From NCBI GenBank assembly GCA_023407175.1, contig JAEYMU010000053.1, positions 620,001-684,000 on the forward strand: 64,000 nt of DNA. Direction: 5' to 3'. Each line of letters starts with the position of its first letter. Within the stretch, counting starts at the first letter, position 1. The notes under the pieces were generated by a model that was given only the letters and a program-made list of their open reading frames with translations, searched no databases and had not been told where the DNA came from. The translations under genes and the position numbers were made by a program. Below, piece by piece: positions 8,321 to 16,023 of the stretch. The DNA comes from Bacillota bacterium. GTDB lineage: Bacteria > Bacillota_A > Clostridia > Lachnospirales > Lachnospiraceae.

Positions 8321-8374
8321 AAAATTTGTCCTTCTAAGACGAACAATCCTGTACGAATCAGAAGGACAAATTTT
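8321..8374. terminator. Bidirectional terminator between lipoprotein and mannanase
   Basis: AAAATTTGTCCTTCT (8321-8335) pairs perfectly over 15 bp with 8360-8374. The A-rich start and T-rich end allow it to work on both strands for these convergent genes. Confidence 0.85.
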
Positions 8375-8384
8375 GTATTGTGTT

Positions 8385-9473
8385 CTATTCAAATACCGAG
8401 CAGATTTTGGAGGTTTCCCGGATTCCGTTCTCCCCGTTAATTAAGTTCTCTCCCCAATCGGAGGACAGCTTGCTTCCGTCCCATTCGGTGGCAATATCCA
8501 GATATTCCACACCGCCGCCGTTCCCCTTCCAGGACCAGCCCAGATATCCGACTCCAATTTCCTGGCAATAGCTCATAATGTAAGCCTCATCCACGTCTCC
8601 GTCGGAATGCTTATATCCGAATTCACCGATTGTTACGCAGAGATTTAAGTCTCTTACACCGTCGATATTACTCTTGATGATGGCTGCATTCTTACCGGCA
8701 CTTCCGTACATATGGATTGCAAACATTGTGTTGGCAAGCGGATCAGCTTCGAAAACCTGAGTACCAAAGTCATGAATACTCTTTGCATACTGGCCCCAGC
8801 CTGCACTGTCTACCAGAATTGTATTTTCAATCCCCGCCTCTCTTAGCTTCGGTATTGCCGCACAATAGGCATCCGCCCATTCCTGACCGCCCCAATTACC
8901 ATACCATTCATTGGCAATATTAACTATGACATAGGCCTCGTTACCGATTAAGGCATCCTTAACACGAATCCAATAATCCACTGCCTGGTTCAAATCCTCC
9001 ACAGAGTTGCTTCCGGTGGCATCATGCACCTCAAGGATTGCGATCATTTTCAGATTCTTACAATCCTCAATCAGATTCTTCACATAGAGCAGATAATCCT
9101 CCTGATATTTTTGTCCATCCGATAATACAAGTCTTACCGTATTGGCACCGGTGGCGGCGATTGCCTCCAGTGCAATATTATTGAAGCTCTTAAACCAGGT
9201 ATAGGACTGGTTGACACCGCGCATGATGAATTCATTGCCATTTGCATCATACAGCTTTGTGCCATCCACAGTAAACCCGCCGGAAACAGTTTCCTCTGCT
9301 GCAGCCGTAGGTGTAGGAGCTGCGGTTGCCACAGGTGTTGCCGCAACCGTTACTGTAGGTGCGCCGGTGGCCTGATTCCCCTTCTGGCTGCTGTTGCCGG
9401 AGCAGGCAGACAGTGGAAACAGCGTGATAATAAGCAATAATGATAATAGAATTCTTAATTTTTTTCCTTTCAT
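8385..9473 (-). CDS. Secreted GH5 endo-beta-mannanase lipoprotein (GH5_8-like)
   Basis: The 362-residue protein has a lipoprotein signal (Cys24 in PLSAC), a Thr/Ala/Pro-rich linker to residue 65, and a GH5 catalytic domain beginning GGFTVDGTKLYDANGNEFIMRGVN, which is the hallmark start of the alkaline mannanase subfamily GH5_8. The acid/base is Glu189 in NIANEWYGNW and the nucleophile Glu284 in TIGEFGYKHSDGD. It would hydrolyse beta-1,4-mannan at the cell surface. No carbohydrate-binding module is present. GGAGAAGGAAC precedes the ATG, and a promoter is visible at 9568-9596. Confidence 0.88.
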   Translation of the reverse strand: MKGKKLRILLSLLLIITLFPLSACSGNSSQKGNQATGAPTVTVAATPVATAAPTPTAAAEETVSGGFTVDGTKLYDANGNEFIMRGVNQSYTWFKSFNNIALEAIAATGANTVRLVLSDGQKYQEDYLLYVKNLIEDCKNLKMIAILEVHDATGSNSVEDLNQAVDYWIRVKDALIGNEAYVIVNIANEWYGNWGGQEWADAYCAAIPKLREAGIENTILVDSAGWGQYAKSIHDFGTQVFEADPLANTMFAIHMYGSAGKNAAIIKSNIDGVRDLNLCVTIGEFGYKHSDGDVDEAYIMSYCQEIGVGYLGWSWKGNGGGVEYLDIATEWDGSKLSSDWGENLINGENGIRETSKICSVFE

Positions 9474-9567
9474 CCTAGTTCCTTCTCCCTTGTCTATGTA
9501 TTGTTATCAATAGTAACCTTAAGCCAGGGCAGCTTATTTGTGCGTGCCCACCGGGTCTACTAATAAT

Positions 9568-9596
9568 ATGATAGTGCATTTATATGAATAATGCAA
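9568..9596 (-). promoter_or_regulatory. Promoter of mannanase gene
   Basis: On the minus strand TTGCAT (9596-9591), 17 nt, TATCAT (9573-9568). The 5' leader would be about 90 nt and contains no obvious structure. Support is by position and spacing only. Confidence 0.5.
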
Positions 9597-9721
9597 TATT
9601 ATTTTAACTTAAATGCAATTATTATGCACAATAAATGCTTTCCTATTTTTTACCTTCTATTGCTTTTTACTAAAAGAATTTTATCCAAATGTATTTTTTT
9701 GTTCCTATAAAAATTATTTTA

Positions 9722-9770
9722 AACTGTTCAGGGCCAAACTCGAAAACACACTGCTTGGCTCTGAACAGTT
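9722..9770. repeat. Strong 16-bp inverted repeat in intergenic region
   Basis: 9722-9737 (AACTGTTCAGGGCCAA) pairs with 9755-9770 with one G-U pair. It is flanked on both sides by A/T-rich tracts and could terminate transcription in either direction, insulating the attenuator region at 9794-10050. The rest of 9600-9793 holds no credible gene. Confidence 0.6.
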
Positions 9771-9793
9771 ACCAAATTATTTTAAAATTTTAC

Positions 9794-9822
9794 TTGCGCA
9801 GGAAAAATTGTTATGCTATACT
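9794..9822 (+). promoter_or_regulatory. Promoter of leader peptide and ABC exporter operon
   Basis: TTGCGC (9794-9799), 17-nt spacer, TATACT (9817-9822). The predicted start of transcription near 9829 gives a leader of about 250 nt before the first exporter gene, which holds a short ORF and an attenuator. Confidence 0.65.
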
Positions 9823-9853
9823 AATCAGAAAATTATTTACAGGAGATTCCAGC

Positions 9854-9919
9854 ATGAAGATTTATCACCTTATCCTAGTCGAATCCATTTACAGACAACT
9901 TTGTACCATGTGCTTGTAG
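9854..9919 (+). CDS. 21-residue leader peptide
   Basis: AGGAG (9841-9845) stands 8 nt before an ATG that opens a 21-codon frame, MKIYHLILVESIYRQLCTMC followed by Leu and TAG. The stop codon is 8 nt ahead of the first arm of the downstream RNA switch, so a ribosome held near the end of this frame would cover that arm. Length, strong ribosome-binding site and position are those of regulatory leader peptides of antibiotic-inducible genes. It matches no leader I can name. Confidence 0.6.
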   Translation: MKIYHLILVESIYRQLCTMCL

Positions 9920-9927
9920 CTTCTTTA

Positions 9928-10049
9928 TTGCATAGCTGCAGGCAACTGTAATTTGGCTTGTGACTATGCAACTACGGATAGGGTTTCTATATTGATAAAC
10001 CATACCGCCTTGCATAATATTATTCCAATATTATCCAAGGTGTTTTTTT
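9928..10049 (+). promoter_or_regulatory. Transcription attenuator with three exclusive hairpins
   Basis: Three pairings compete. (1) TTGCATAG (9928-9935) with CTATGCAA (9964-9971). (2) An antiterminator: TATGCAA (9965-9971) with TTGCATA (10010-10016), extended inward by CGG/CCG (9975-9977 with 10005-10007) and GGTTT/AAACC (9982-9986 with 9997-10001). (3) A terminator: 10008-10021 with 10027-10040, 13 base pairs with one mismatch, then TTTTTTT (10043-10049). Pairing 1 frees the terminator; blocking its first arm lets pairing 2 form and allows read-through into the exporter genes. This is seen in the sequence; the inducing drug is unknown. Confidence 0.75.
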
Positions 10050-10081
10050 ACCCAGAAATCAGGCAGACAGGAGGAGAATTT

Positions 10082-11062
10082 ATGGACGCGATTACAGTTA
10101 CCAACTTATCAAAAACCTTCCGGGTTAAGGTTAAGGAGAAAGGCCTAAGGGGAAGCCTGCACAGTGTACTGCACCCAACCTACCGCCAGGTGACGGCAGT
10201 AGAGAACATCAGCTTCCGAGTGGAAGCAGGAGAAATACTGGCCTTTATCGGACCAAATGGGGCAGGAAAAAGCACCACCATAAAAATGCTTACCGGTATC
10301 CTTTATCCGGACCAGGGGGAAACCTCGGTTATTGGCATCAATCCCACCACCGGAAGAAAGCGGCTGTCCTACAAAATCGGTACAGTATTCGGTCAGAAGG
10401 AGCAGCTTTGGACTCATCTCACTCCCTACGACAATTTCAAATTCTTCAGTGCGATCTATGATTTGAAAAACAGCGAGGCTGAAGCCAGAATCAAGGAATT
10501 GGAGCAGGTATTCGAGCTTACGGAGTTTATTAACACCCCGGTCAAAAACCTCTCCCTCGGCCAGAGAATTCGCTGCGAAATCGTGGCCTCCCTCATCCAC
10601 AGGCCGGAGGTTCTGTTCTTAGATGAACCGACAATTGGCCTGGACCCGGTTGTTAAGGAAAATATCCGTGCCCTGATTAAGCAGATGAACAGGGAATATC
10701 ATACCACGGTCTTTCTGACCAGCCACGATATCGGGGATATAGAAAAGCTCTGTAAAAGAATTATCATCGTAAACCACGGCCATATTGTTCTTGATGATTC
10801 CATGGAAAGGCTGAAATACCATTACCTGAACAAAAAAATTGTCGAGGTAAAGCTGCGGGAGCTGACCGACCTGACGGATGAGGACGGAATTACCGTAATT
10901 AAAAGCAAGGGAAATCAGATTAAGCTTGAGGTGGATACTGCCAAAAGAGAGATCGGTGATGCCCTGAAGCTGCTTGACGCCGACAACATACTGGACATCA
11001 ATATCACCAGCCTGCCGCTGGAGCATATTATCACCGAGATTTATAAGGAAAACCGGAGGTGA
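10082..11062 (+). CDS. ABC-2 exporter, ATP-binding protein
   Basis: The 326-residue cytosolic ATPase has Walker A GPNGAGKST, the signature LSLGQRIRCE, Walker B VLFLDEPTIGLD and the H-loop TSHD, with the order and C-terminal extension of the daunorubicin-resistance/Nod factor (DRA/NodI-like) ABC-2 exporters. The start at 10082 has GGAGGAG 6 nt ahead. Two permease genes follow with 3-nt spacing and 17-nt overlap, so the three form one exporter. Expression is likely controlled by the attenuator just upstream, which suggests a drug or peptide as substrate. Confidence 0.9.
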   Translation: MDAITVTNLSKTFRVKVKEKGLRGSLHSVLHPTYRQVTAVENISFRVEAGEILAFIGPNGAGKSTTIKMLTGILYPDQGETSVIGINPTTGRKRLSYKIGTVFGQKEQLWTHLTPYDNFKFFSAIYDLKNSEAEARIKELEQVFELTEFINTPVKNLSLGQRIRCEIVASLIHRPEVLFLDEPTIGLDPVVKENIRALIKQMNREYHTTVFLTSHDIGDIEKLCKRIIIVNHGHIVLDDSMERLKYHYLNKKIVEVKLRELTDLTDEDGITVIKSKGNQIKLEVDTAKREIGDALKLLDADNILDINITSLPLEHIITEIYKENRR

Positions 11063-11065
11063 CCC

Positions 11066-11857
11066 ATGAGAAAATACCGCTATATTTATACTGCCACACT
11101 GATGGAAAGCCTCCAGTATGTCATGAATATCCTGCTGGGGTTTATCACCTTCTTTGTAATTTTATATGTATTTATTAATTTGTGGGAGTATCTGTACTCT
11201 GATCCCAAGGCGCTGATCAGCGGCTATTCCCTGCCCCAGATGATCTGGTATGTTATTCTGACCGAAATTATGTGGTTCGGAATAAGAAACCGGACGCTGA
11301 CCGCACAGATGAGCACGGATATTAAGAGCGGTACGATTGCCTATGGTATCAATAAGCCCTACCATTATGTGTTTTATATTATTTCAAAATACCTCGGTGA
11401 GATTACCCTCCAGTTCCTGCTGTTTTTCAGTGCGGGAGTCATCCTGGGCCTGCTCTTTATCGGAGGAATTCCACAGTTTGATATCAGGCAGCTTCCCTTT
11501 GCCCTGCTTTCCTTTTTCCTTGGGATTATGATCAATGCCGCCATATGCCTTGGAATCGGTTCTCTTTCCTTCTGGATTGAGGACTCCACACCGCTTCGCT
11601 GGATTTACGACAAAATGATCATCGTTATTGGTACGCTCTTTCCGGTGGAGCTATTTCCGTCCTGGCTGCAGCCCGTGATAAAGGTCTCTCCTATTTATGT
11701 CATCAATTACGGACCCGCCAAGCTTATGGTAGACTTCAGCTACGCTGCGGCAGGAAAGGTAATCCTGATGCAGCTGGTTTATATGGCAGGCACCGCAATT
11801 TTATTATCCATCATTTTTCAGAAGGGAGTGAGAAAGCTCAATGTTAACGGCGGTTAA
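11066..11857 (+). CDS. ABC-2 exporter permease
   Basis: A 263-residue membrane protein with six hydrophobic segments, of the ABC-2 permease type commonly paired with DUF990-like partners in Firmicutes and actinobacterial drug exporters. The ATG follows CGGAGGTGACCC, which overlaps the stop of the ATPase gene. It forms the transmembrane channel together with the next gene product. Confidence 0.85.
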   Translation: MRKYRYIYTATLMESLQYVMNILLGFITFFVILYVFINLWEYLYSDPKALISGYSLPQMIWYVILTEIMWFGIRNRTLTAQMSTDIKSGTIAYGINKPYHYVFYIISKYLGEITLQFLLFFSAGVILGLLFIGGIPQFDIRQLPFALLSFFLGIMINAAICLGIGSLSFWIEDSTPLRWIYDKMIIVIGTLFPVELFPSWLQPVIKVSPIYVINYGPAKLMVDFSYAAAGKVILMQLVYMAGTAILLSIIFQKGVRKLNVNGG

Positions 11858-12635
11858 AAATCAGATCAAGGTTAATTTGCTTTCCGTAAAATATAACCTG
11901 ATGCGGGAGATGACCAATCATGTCACCTTCCTGATGAATGTGTCCTTTATGGTTTTAAATAACGCAACCTTCATCATCCAATGGATTCTTTTATTTCACC
12001 TTAGAAAGGATATCGGCGGCTACTCTCTGGAGGATATTATGCTGTTGTGGGGGCTGTCCGCCTCAACCTACGGACTGTCACATATCTTCTTTCAACAGGC
12101 TTACAGCCTGCCCTGGCTGATTATGAACGGCAAGCTGGATTCCTATCTGGTCCAGCCCAAGAATGTTCTGTTAGGCATCATTACCTCAGCCACCAATTCC
12201 TCGGCCGTCGGTGATCTGATTTATGGTTATCTGGTTTTGGTATTATTTAAGTTCAGCCTGAGAAATTTACTCCTTTTTACCTTATTCAGTATTCTGGGTG
12301 CCTTGATTATGACAGCCTTTGCGGTAATCGCAGGCAGTATTTCCTTCTATCTTGTCCGCGGTGATATTCTAGCCGAGAATCTGAATAATATTTTGGTTCA
12401 TTTTTGTACTTACCCGGATACCATATTTAAGGAATCGGTCCGTTTGATCCTGTATGTCGTGGTTCCAACCGGCTTTGTCGTATATCTTCCGATGAAAATT
12501 ATGATACATTACCAGCCCCTCTATCTGTTTGCCGTCCTTGGTTTTGCCGCCGTCATTATTTCGCTGGCCTTTCTCCTGTTCTACCGGGGCTTGAGAAGAT
12601 ACACCTCCAGCAATCTGATGATGGCCCGGATATAG
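11841..12635 (+). CDS. ABC-2 exporter permease, second subunit
   Basis: A 264-residue six-helix protein resembling the DUF990/ABC-2 permease family. It overlaps the previous gene by 17 nt, indicating translational coupling and a heterodimeric channel. The operon ends here; the 200-bp foldback element at 12679 begins 44 nt after the stop and could end transcription. Confidence 0.85.
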   Translation: MLTAVKNQIKVNLLSVKYNLMREMTNHVTFLMNVSFMVLNNATFIIQWILLFHLRKDIGGYSLEDIMLLWGLSASTYGLSHIFFQQAYSLPWLIMNGKLDSYLVQPKNVLLGIITSATNSSAVGDLIYGYLVLVLFKFSLRNLLLFTLFSILGALIMTAFAVIAGSISFYLVRGDILAENLNNILVHFCTYPDTIFKESVRLILYVVVPTGFVVYLPMKIMIHYQPLYLFAVLGFAAVIISLAFLLFYRGLRRYTSSNLMMARI

Positions 12636-12678
12636 ACGGTAAAATTATAAATTCTTTTCGAAAATACCGCATTTTTAG

Positions 12679-12878
12679 TACAGTTCAGCCTTGCAGGGAA
12701 GGCGACAGGCTCCGGGGAAAAAATGTTTTCCATTCGGAGTATTTGCATTCGTCGGTACTTAGGTTCTGTATTTTAGAACCTTATGTACCGTTACGTAATG
12801 CAATTAAGCGAAAGCGCTCCGATATGGAAACATTTCTTTCCCGGGGAGCTGTCAATTTCCCTGCAAGGCTGAACTGTA
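12679..12878. mobile_element. 200-bp foldback (MITE-like) palindromic element
   Basis: The first 22 bp (12679-12700) are a perfect reverse complement of the last 22 bp (12857-12878). Pairing continues inward: GGCTCCGGGGAAA-like with TTTCCCGGGGAGC, ATGTTTTCCAT with ATGGAAACAT, GCAT with ATGC, GGTAC with GTACC and TAGGTTCT with AGAACCT, with short internal loops. The whole element would fold into one long hairpin. There is no coding frame. It could be a miniature transposable element, a structured RNA, or the exporter operon's terminator; a clear target-site duplication is not visible. Confidence 0.65.
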
Positions 12879-13201
12879 ACTATTTTAAACCATTTTATTT
12901 GTAATTATTTACTTCTTATGTTATTTCATGGTACAATTAGTCTACACCAAATGGACAGACCTCTACATTCGAATTACATACGATTAACTTACGGGCCACC
13001 CCGGCTTATATAGGCTTCATAGCCGGTGGAGGCACTTGTACAGCAAGGAACTGAATTTACTGCAGTAGAATTTTATGCAGGAAGATTATCCATCCTCCTG
13101 TATGAATGAGAAGTACAACGACGAATACTAGTGCGACGGTAACAGTATGAGACACACGTTAGACCAATCTTATTCGAAAAGTAAAGGAGTGAACTGATTG
13201 T
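12879..13201 (+). other. Gene-free leader of the PFK gene
   Basis: TACAAT at about 12942 with a weak TTACTT 17 nt upstream may be a promoter, giving a leader of about 250 nt. It contains a hairpin of CCACC..GGCT with AGCCGGTGG (about 13000-13034) and an ATGCAGGA/TCCTGTAT hairpin (about 13075-13105). AAAGGAG precedes the PFK start. I recognise no known riboswitch class. Confidence 0.4.
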
Positions 13202-14422
13202 ATGGTACTTGAAGGAAAAGTAGTTGTAGCACAAGGCGGAGGTCCAACGGCGGTTATTAACCAATCCTTAGTCGGAGCCGTTCTGGAATCCAGAAAATTT
13301 CCACAAATAACAAAGGTTTACGGTGCTGTAAACGGGGTTTCGGGAATAATCAATGAGGATTTTCTCGATTTGACACAGGAAACGACACACAACCTGGAGC
13401 AGGTAGCAATCACCCCTTCTTCCGCACTCTTTTCTACCAGAGATAAACCGGATAATGCATATTGTAGAGAAATTTTTAATGTTTTTAAGGCTCATGGTGT
13501 AAGATATTTCTTTTATATCGGCGGTAACGATTCTGCCGATACCGTACGTATTGTAAATGAACAGGCCGAATCCTCCGGCTACGAATTTCGCGCTATCCAC
13601 ATTCCGAAAACAATTGACAACGATTTAATGATGAATGACCATACTCCCGGATATCCCTCCGCAGCCAAATTTGTTGCCCAGGCCTTTATCGGTCTTAATC
13701 TGGATAACCGAGCACTTCCCGGAGTCCATATCGGTGTTGTCATGGGACGGCATGCCGGCTTTTTAACCGCCGCCGCCTCGATTGCTCAAAAATATCCGGA
13801 TGACGGACCGCATTTGATCTACCTTCCTGAGCGGCATTTTATCATAGATAATTTCCTTAAGGATGTAAAAGACATATACGAGAAGTACGGACGCTGCATC
13901 ATCGCGGTATCGGAGGGCATTCAGGACGAGAACGGTACCCCGATTATAACAAAGCTGATCAACAGTAAGGAAACGGATGCCCATGGAAATACCCAGTTAT
14001 CCGGTACCGGAGCTTTGGGTGATCTGCTGGCACAGGAAATAAAGAATAAACTGGGTATCAGCAGAGTCCGTTCCGATACCCTGGGCTATCTGCAACGTTC
14101 CTTCATGGGCTGTGTATCCCCCATCGACCAGCATGAGGCCAGAGAGGTTGGCGAAAAGGCTGCACAGTTTGCGATCTGGCATAATATTGACGGTTCCATC
14201 ACCATCCACCGGACAGGCTATTATTCGGTTGACTATAAGATGACAGAGCTTAAGAATGTAGCCGGTAAGACAAAGCTTATGCCGGAGCATTTCATCAACA
14301 AGAGCGGTAACAATGTTACCGATGCTTTCAAATACTACCTCCAGCCGCTGCTTGGCTGTGACATGCCGGAGGCAAGTATGCTCCGGGCTCCAAGAGCAGA
14401 AAAGCTTTTGCACAAGCTGTAA
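13202..14422 (+). CDS. Pyrophosphate-dependent 6-phosphofructokinase
   Basis: This 406-residue cytosolic enzyme phosphorylates fructose 6-phosphate in glycolysis. Family motifs are AQGGGPTAVINQS at the N-terminus, IGGNDS around residue 110, and IPKTIDND (residues 134-141) with catalytic Asp139. The Lys of PKTIDND replaces the Gly of the ATP-specific enzymes and is the known mark of PPi users. MGRHAGFLTA and the substrate site SGTGALGDLLAQ are also seen. Length fits the short clade of PPi-PFK. AAAGGAG stands 12 nt ahead of the ATG. It is a single-gene unit closed by a strong terminator. Confidence 0.88.
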   Translation: MVLEGKVVVAQGGGPTAVINQSLVGAVLESRKFPQITKVYGAVNGVSGIINEDFLDLTQETTHNLEQVAITPSSALFSTRDKPDNAYCREIFNVFKAHGVRYFFYIGGNDSADTVRIVNEQAESSGYEFRAIHIPKTIDNDLMMNDHTPGYPSAAKFVAQAFIGLNLDNRALPGVHIGVVMGRHAGFLTAAASIAQKYPDDGPHLIYLPERHFIIDNFLKDVKDIYEKYGRCIIAVSEGIQDENGTPIITKLINSKETDAHGNTQLSGTGALGDLLAQEIKNKLGISRVRSDTLGYLQRSFMGCVSPIDQHEAREVGEKAAQFAIWHNIDGSITIHRTGYYSVDYKMTELKNVAGKTKLMPEHFINKSGNNVTDAFKYYLQPLLGCDMPEASMLRAPRAEKLLHKL

Positions 14423-14467
14423 ACATGATATGCTGCAGTGCAATAACAGACTGTACTTATGAGCTCT

Positions 14468-14519
14468 AAAATATGGGTGTCCCACAGGTTATAAAACAAC
14501 CTGCGGGACACCCATATTT
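14468..14519. terminator. Bidirectional terminator after PFK gene
   Basis: 14468-14489 pairs with 14498-14519, 21 of 22 positions, with A-rich and T-rich ends on the two sides. It separates the PFK gene from the convergent TSUP gene. Confidence 0.9.
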
Positions 14520-14585
14520 TATATCCAACCCAATTTATCAGTAAAGATATGTTGCTTCACATATATTCGTATCTTCACCTATGTA

Positions 14586-15311
14586 TTATGGGAGGATGTT
14601 ATTTATAACTAATGATACCCCTGACAGGATAAGTAAAATAATTACTGCTTTCTTAATCAGCTTCTCACTTGAGCTCTTTGACAATGCCAATCCAATCACC
14701 AGCCCCAGTACCATAAAGGGCAGCAGCAATACGGCTTTTTGCAAAATCATCACATTTAATATACCCGTCACAGAATAAAGAAAAATACGAAAGGTATTTT
14801 CAACCAAAAATACAAGACAGATATTGCCCCTGAACTGGCTTTGATTTTCCGTAGTCCTGTTCATATAAGCCGCAAGAAATGCTCCGATGCCGTACAGACC
14901 GCATAGAACTCCTGACAATATTCCGATTAATAATAATACCAGTCTTGAATTCTTTTTCTTAACCTTCTGCCTCTCCCTTATCAGGTTTTCTATTCCAATA
15001 AAAATAATAGTAAACCCAAACAGAATTTTGATTAATCCGGTATCCCCATTTTTCAAAAAGAAAACCCCTGCAACCGATCCTGTAATTATCATAATAATCA
15101 GGGGAATACAGCTTCCAATCTTAATCGAATGACGCTCCTTCCAGGAAATATAGATATTGGGGGGATAGCCAATAATCAGATCAACCGGAGATATATTAAT
15201 GTTATTTGTTGTAAAGCTTAATATTGTGCTGAAGACCAGAGTATTGCCAAAGCCGCACATTCCCTTTATGATATAAGCACAAACGACGGAAAAAATTACG
15301 CTAAATTCCAT
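14586..15311 (-). CDS. TSUP (TauE/SafE) family permease
   Basis: A 241-residue protein with about eight membrane segments and the duplicated TSUP pattern: GMCGFGNTLVFSTILSF in the first half and LSGVLCGLYGIGAFLAAYM in the second. Members move sulfite, sulfonates or other small organic anions across the membrane. AAAGGA is 8 nt ahead of the ATG. No sulfur-metabolism gene is nearby, so the substrate is open. Confidence 0.8.
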   Translation of the reverse strand: MEFSVIFSVVCAYIIKGMCGFGNTLVFSTILSFTTNNINISPVDLIIGYPPNIYISWKERHSIKIGSCIPLIIMIITGSVAGVFFLKNGDTGLIKILFGFTIIFIGIENLIRERQKVKKKNSRLVLLLIGILSGVLCGLYGIGAFLAAYMNRTTENQSQFRGNICLVFLVENTFRIFLYSVTGILNVMILQKAVLLLPFMVLGLVIGLALSKSSSEKLIKKAVIILLILSGVSLVINNILP

Positions 15312-15352
15312 ATGATTTATCCTTTACTCGTTCTTTAGAAACAAATGCAAAA

Positions 15353-15382
15353 AAATCGGGGTTAAGCATCTAACCCCAATTT
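15353..15382 (-). terminator. Terminator of the small basic protein gene
   Basis: On the minus strand GGGGTTA (15377-15371) pairs with TAACCCC (15364-15358), followed by ATTTTTTT. It lies 7 nt beyond the stop of the 26-residue gene, which supports that gene being transcribed. Confidence 0.8.
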
Positions 15383-15388
15383 TCCCTG

Positions 15389-15469
15389 TTACTTCTTCTT
15401 TGTTGAACCTGATGCAGCTGATGCTCCACCCTTCTTTTTTGGAGCTTTTTTTGGATTCTTATCTCCCAT
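15389..15469 (-). CDS. 26-residue Lys-rich small protein
   Basis: The frame starts MGDKNPKKAPKKKGGASAAS and ends GSTKKK. It has AAAGGTGG 8 nt before the ATG and its own terminator. Short proteins beginning MGxKxPK and rich in Lys are found in many bacteria without known role; the likeness is from memory. The strong positive charge suggests binding to nucleic acid or ribosomes, but that is a guess. Confidence 0.65.
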   Translation of the reverse strand: MGDKNPKKAPKKKGGASAASGSTKKK

Positions 15470-15628
15470 GCGCTTCACCACCTTTTGTTGTTTTTAGTCC
15501 AGCAATAATTCTATTGTATATTGATTTCCATATATTGTCAAATGCATTTTAGTTCACAATTAGTGGTTTATCAGTCAATAGCAATGTCATCCGGATGGTG
15601 GTCATGTTGTATCTGATGGTGTAGGCTC

Positions 15629-15919
15629 CTAAAGTCCGTTGATTATCTCCCTTTCAATATTTATTACTTCTCCCTCGTTGTTATCTTCGATAAAAGTAAG
15701 CACATGGTCCAGAATGCTGTCCGCCTGGGCCCTGTCCCCTGCAATTCCTGCAAAACCAAGAACTGCAATCTGATGAATATCCTGTTCTTCTGTCTCTGCA
15801 ATGGATACATTAAACTGGTTTTTTACCTTTGCACAGAGACTTTTCACAACCATCCTTTTTTCCTTCAGAGAGTGCACCCATGGTAAATGGAGCTTTATTT
15901 CTGCTGCTGCGATTATCAT
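15629..15919 (-). CDS. DUF503 family protein (YlxP-like)
   Basis: A 96-residue protein with the DUF503 core: an alpha/beta fold with the motif HSLKEKRMVVKSL near residue 18. In Bacillus, ylxP sits in the infB-rbfA region and has been linked to ribosome maturation, but the function is not established. The ATG at 15919 follows GAGGAAGG; another ATG four codons earlier is possible. It is alone here, with about 85 nt to the YcaQ-like gene upstream. Confidence 0.8.
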   Translation of the reverse strand: MIIAAAEIKLHLPWVHSLKEKRMVVKSLCAKVKNQFNVSIAETEEQDIHQIAVLGFAGIAGDRAQADSILDHVLTFIEDNNEGEVINIEREIINGL

Positions 15920-16023
15920 AGCCTTCCTCATTCCCTATCAATCAAAATACTAAAGCTAAAGTTTTTAAACTCTTGTCTTTATCCGTATTATGCTCCTGCT
16001 TCAACTAATTCTTCCGATCCGGT

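Noticed and set aside
9613..9951. Open frame of 112 codons upstream of the ABC exporter
   Set aside because: It has no ribosome-binding site, crosses the 16-bp inverted repeat and the promoter, and overlaps the better supported 21-codon leader in another frame.
12900..13201. Known riboswitch in the PFK leader
   Set aside because: Hairpins are present, but I could not match any conserved core of a known class.
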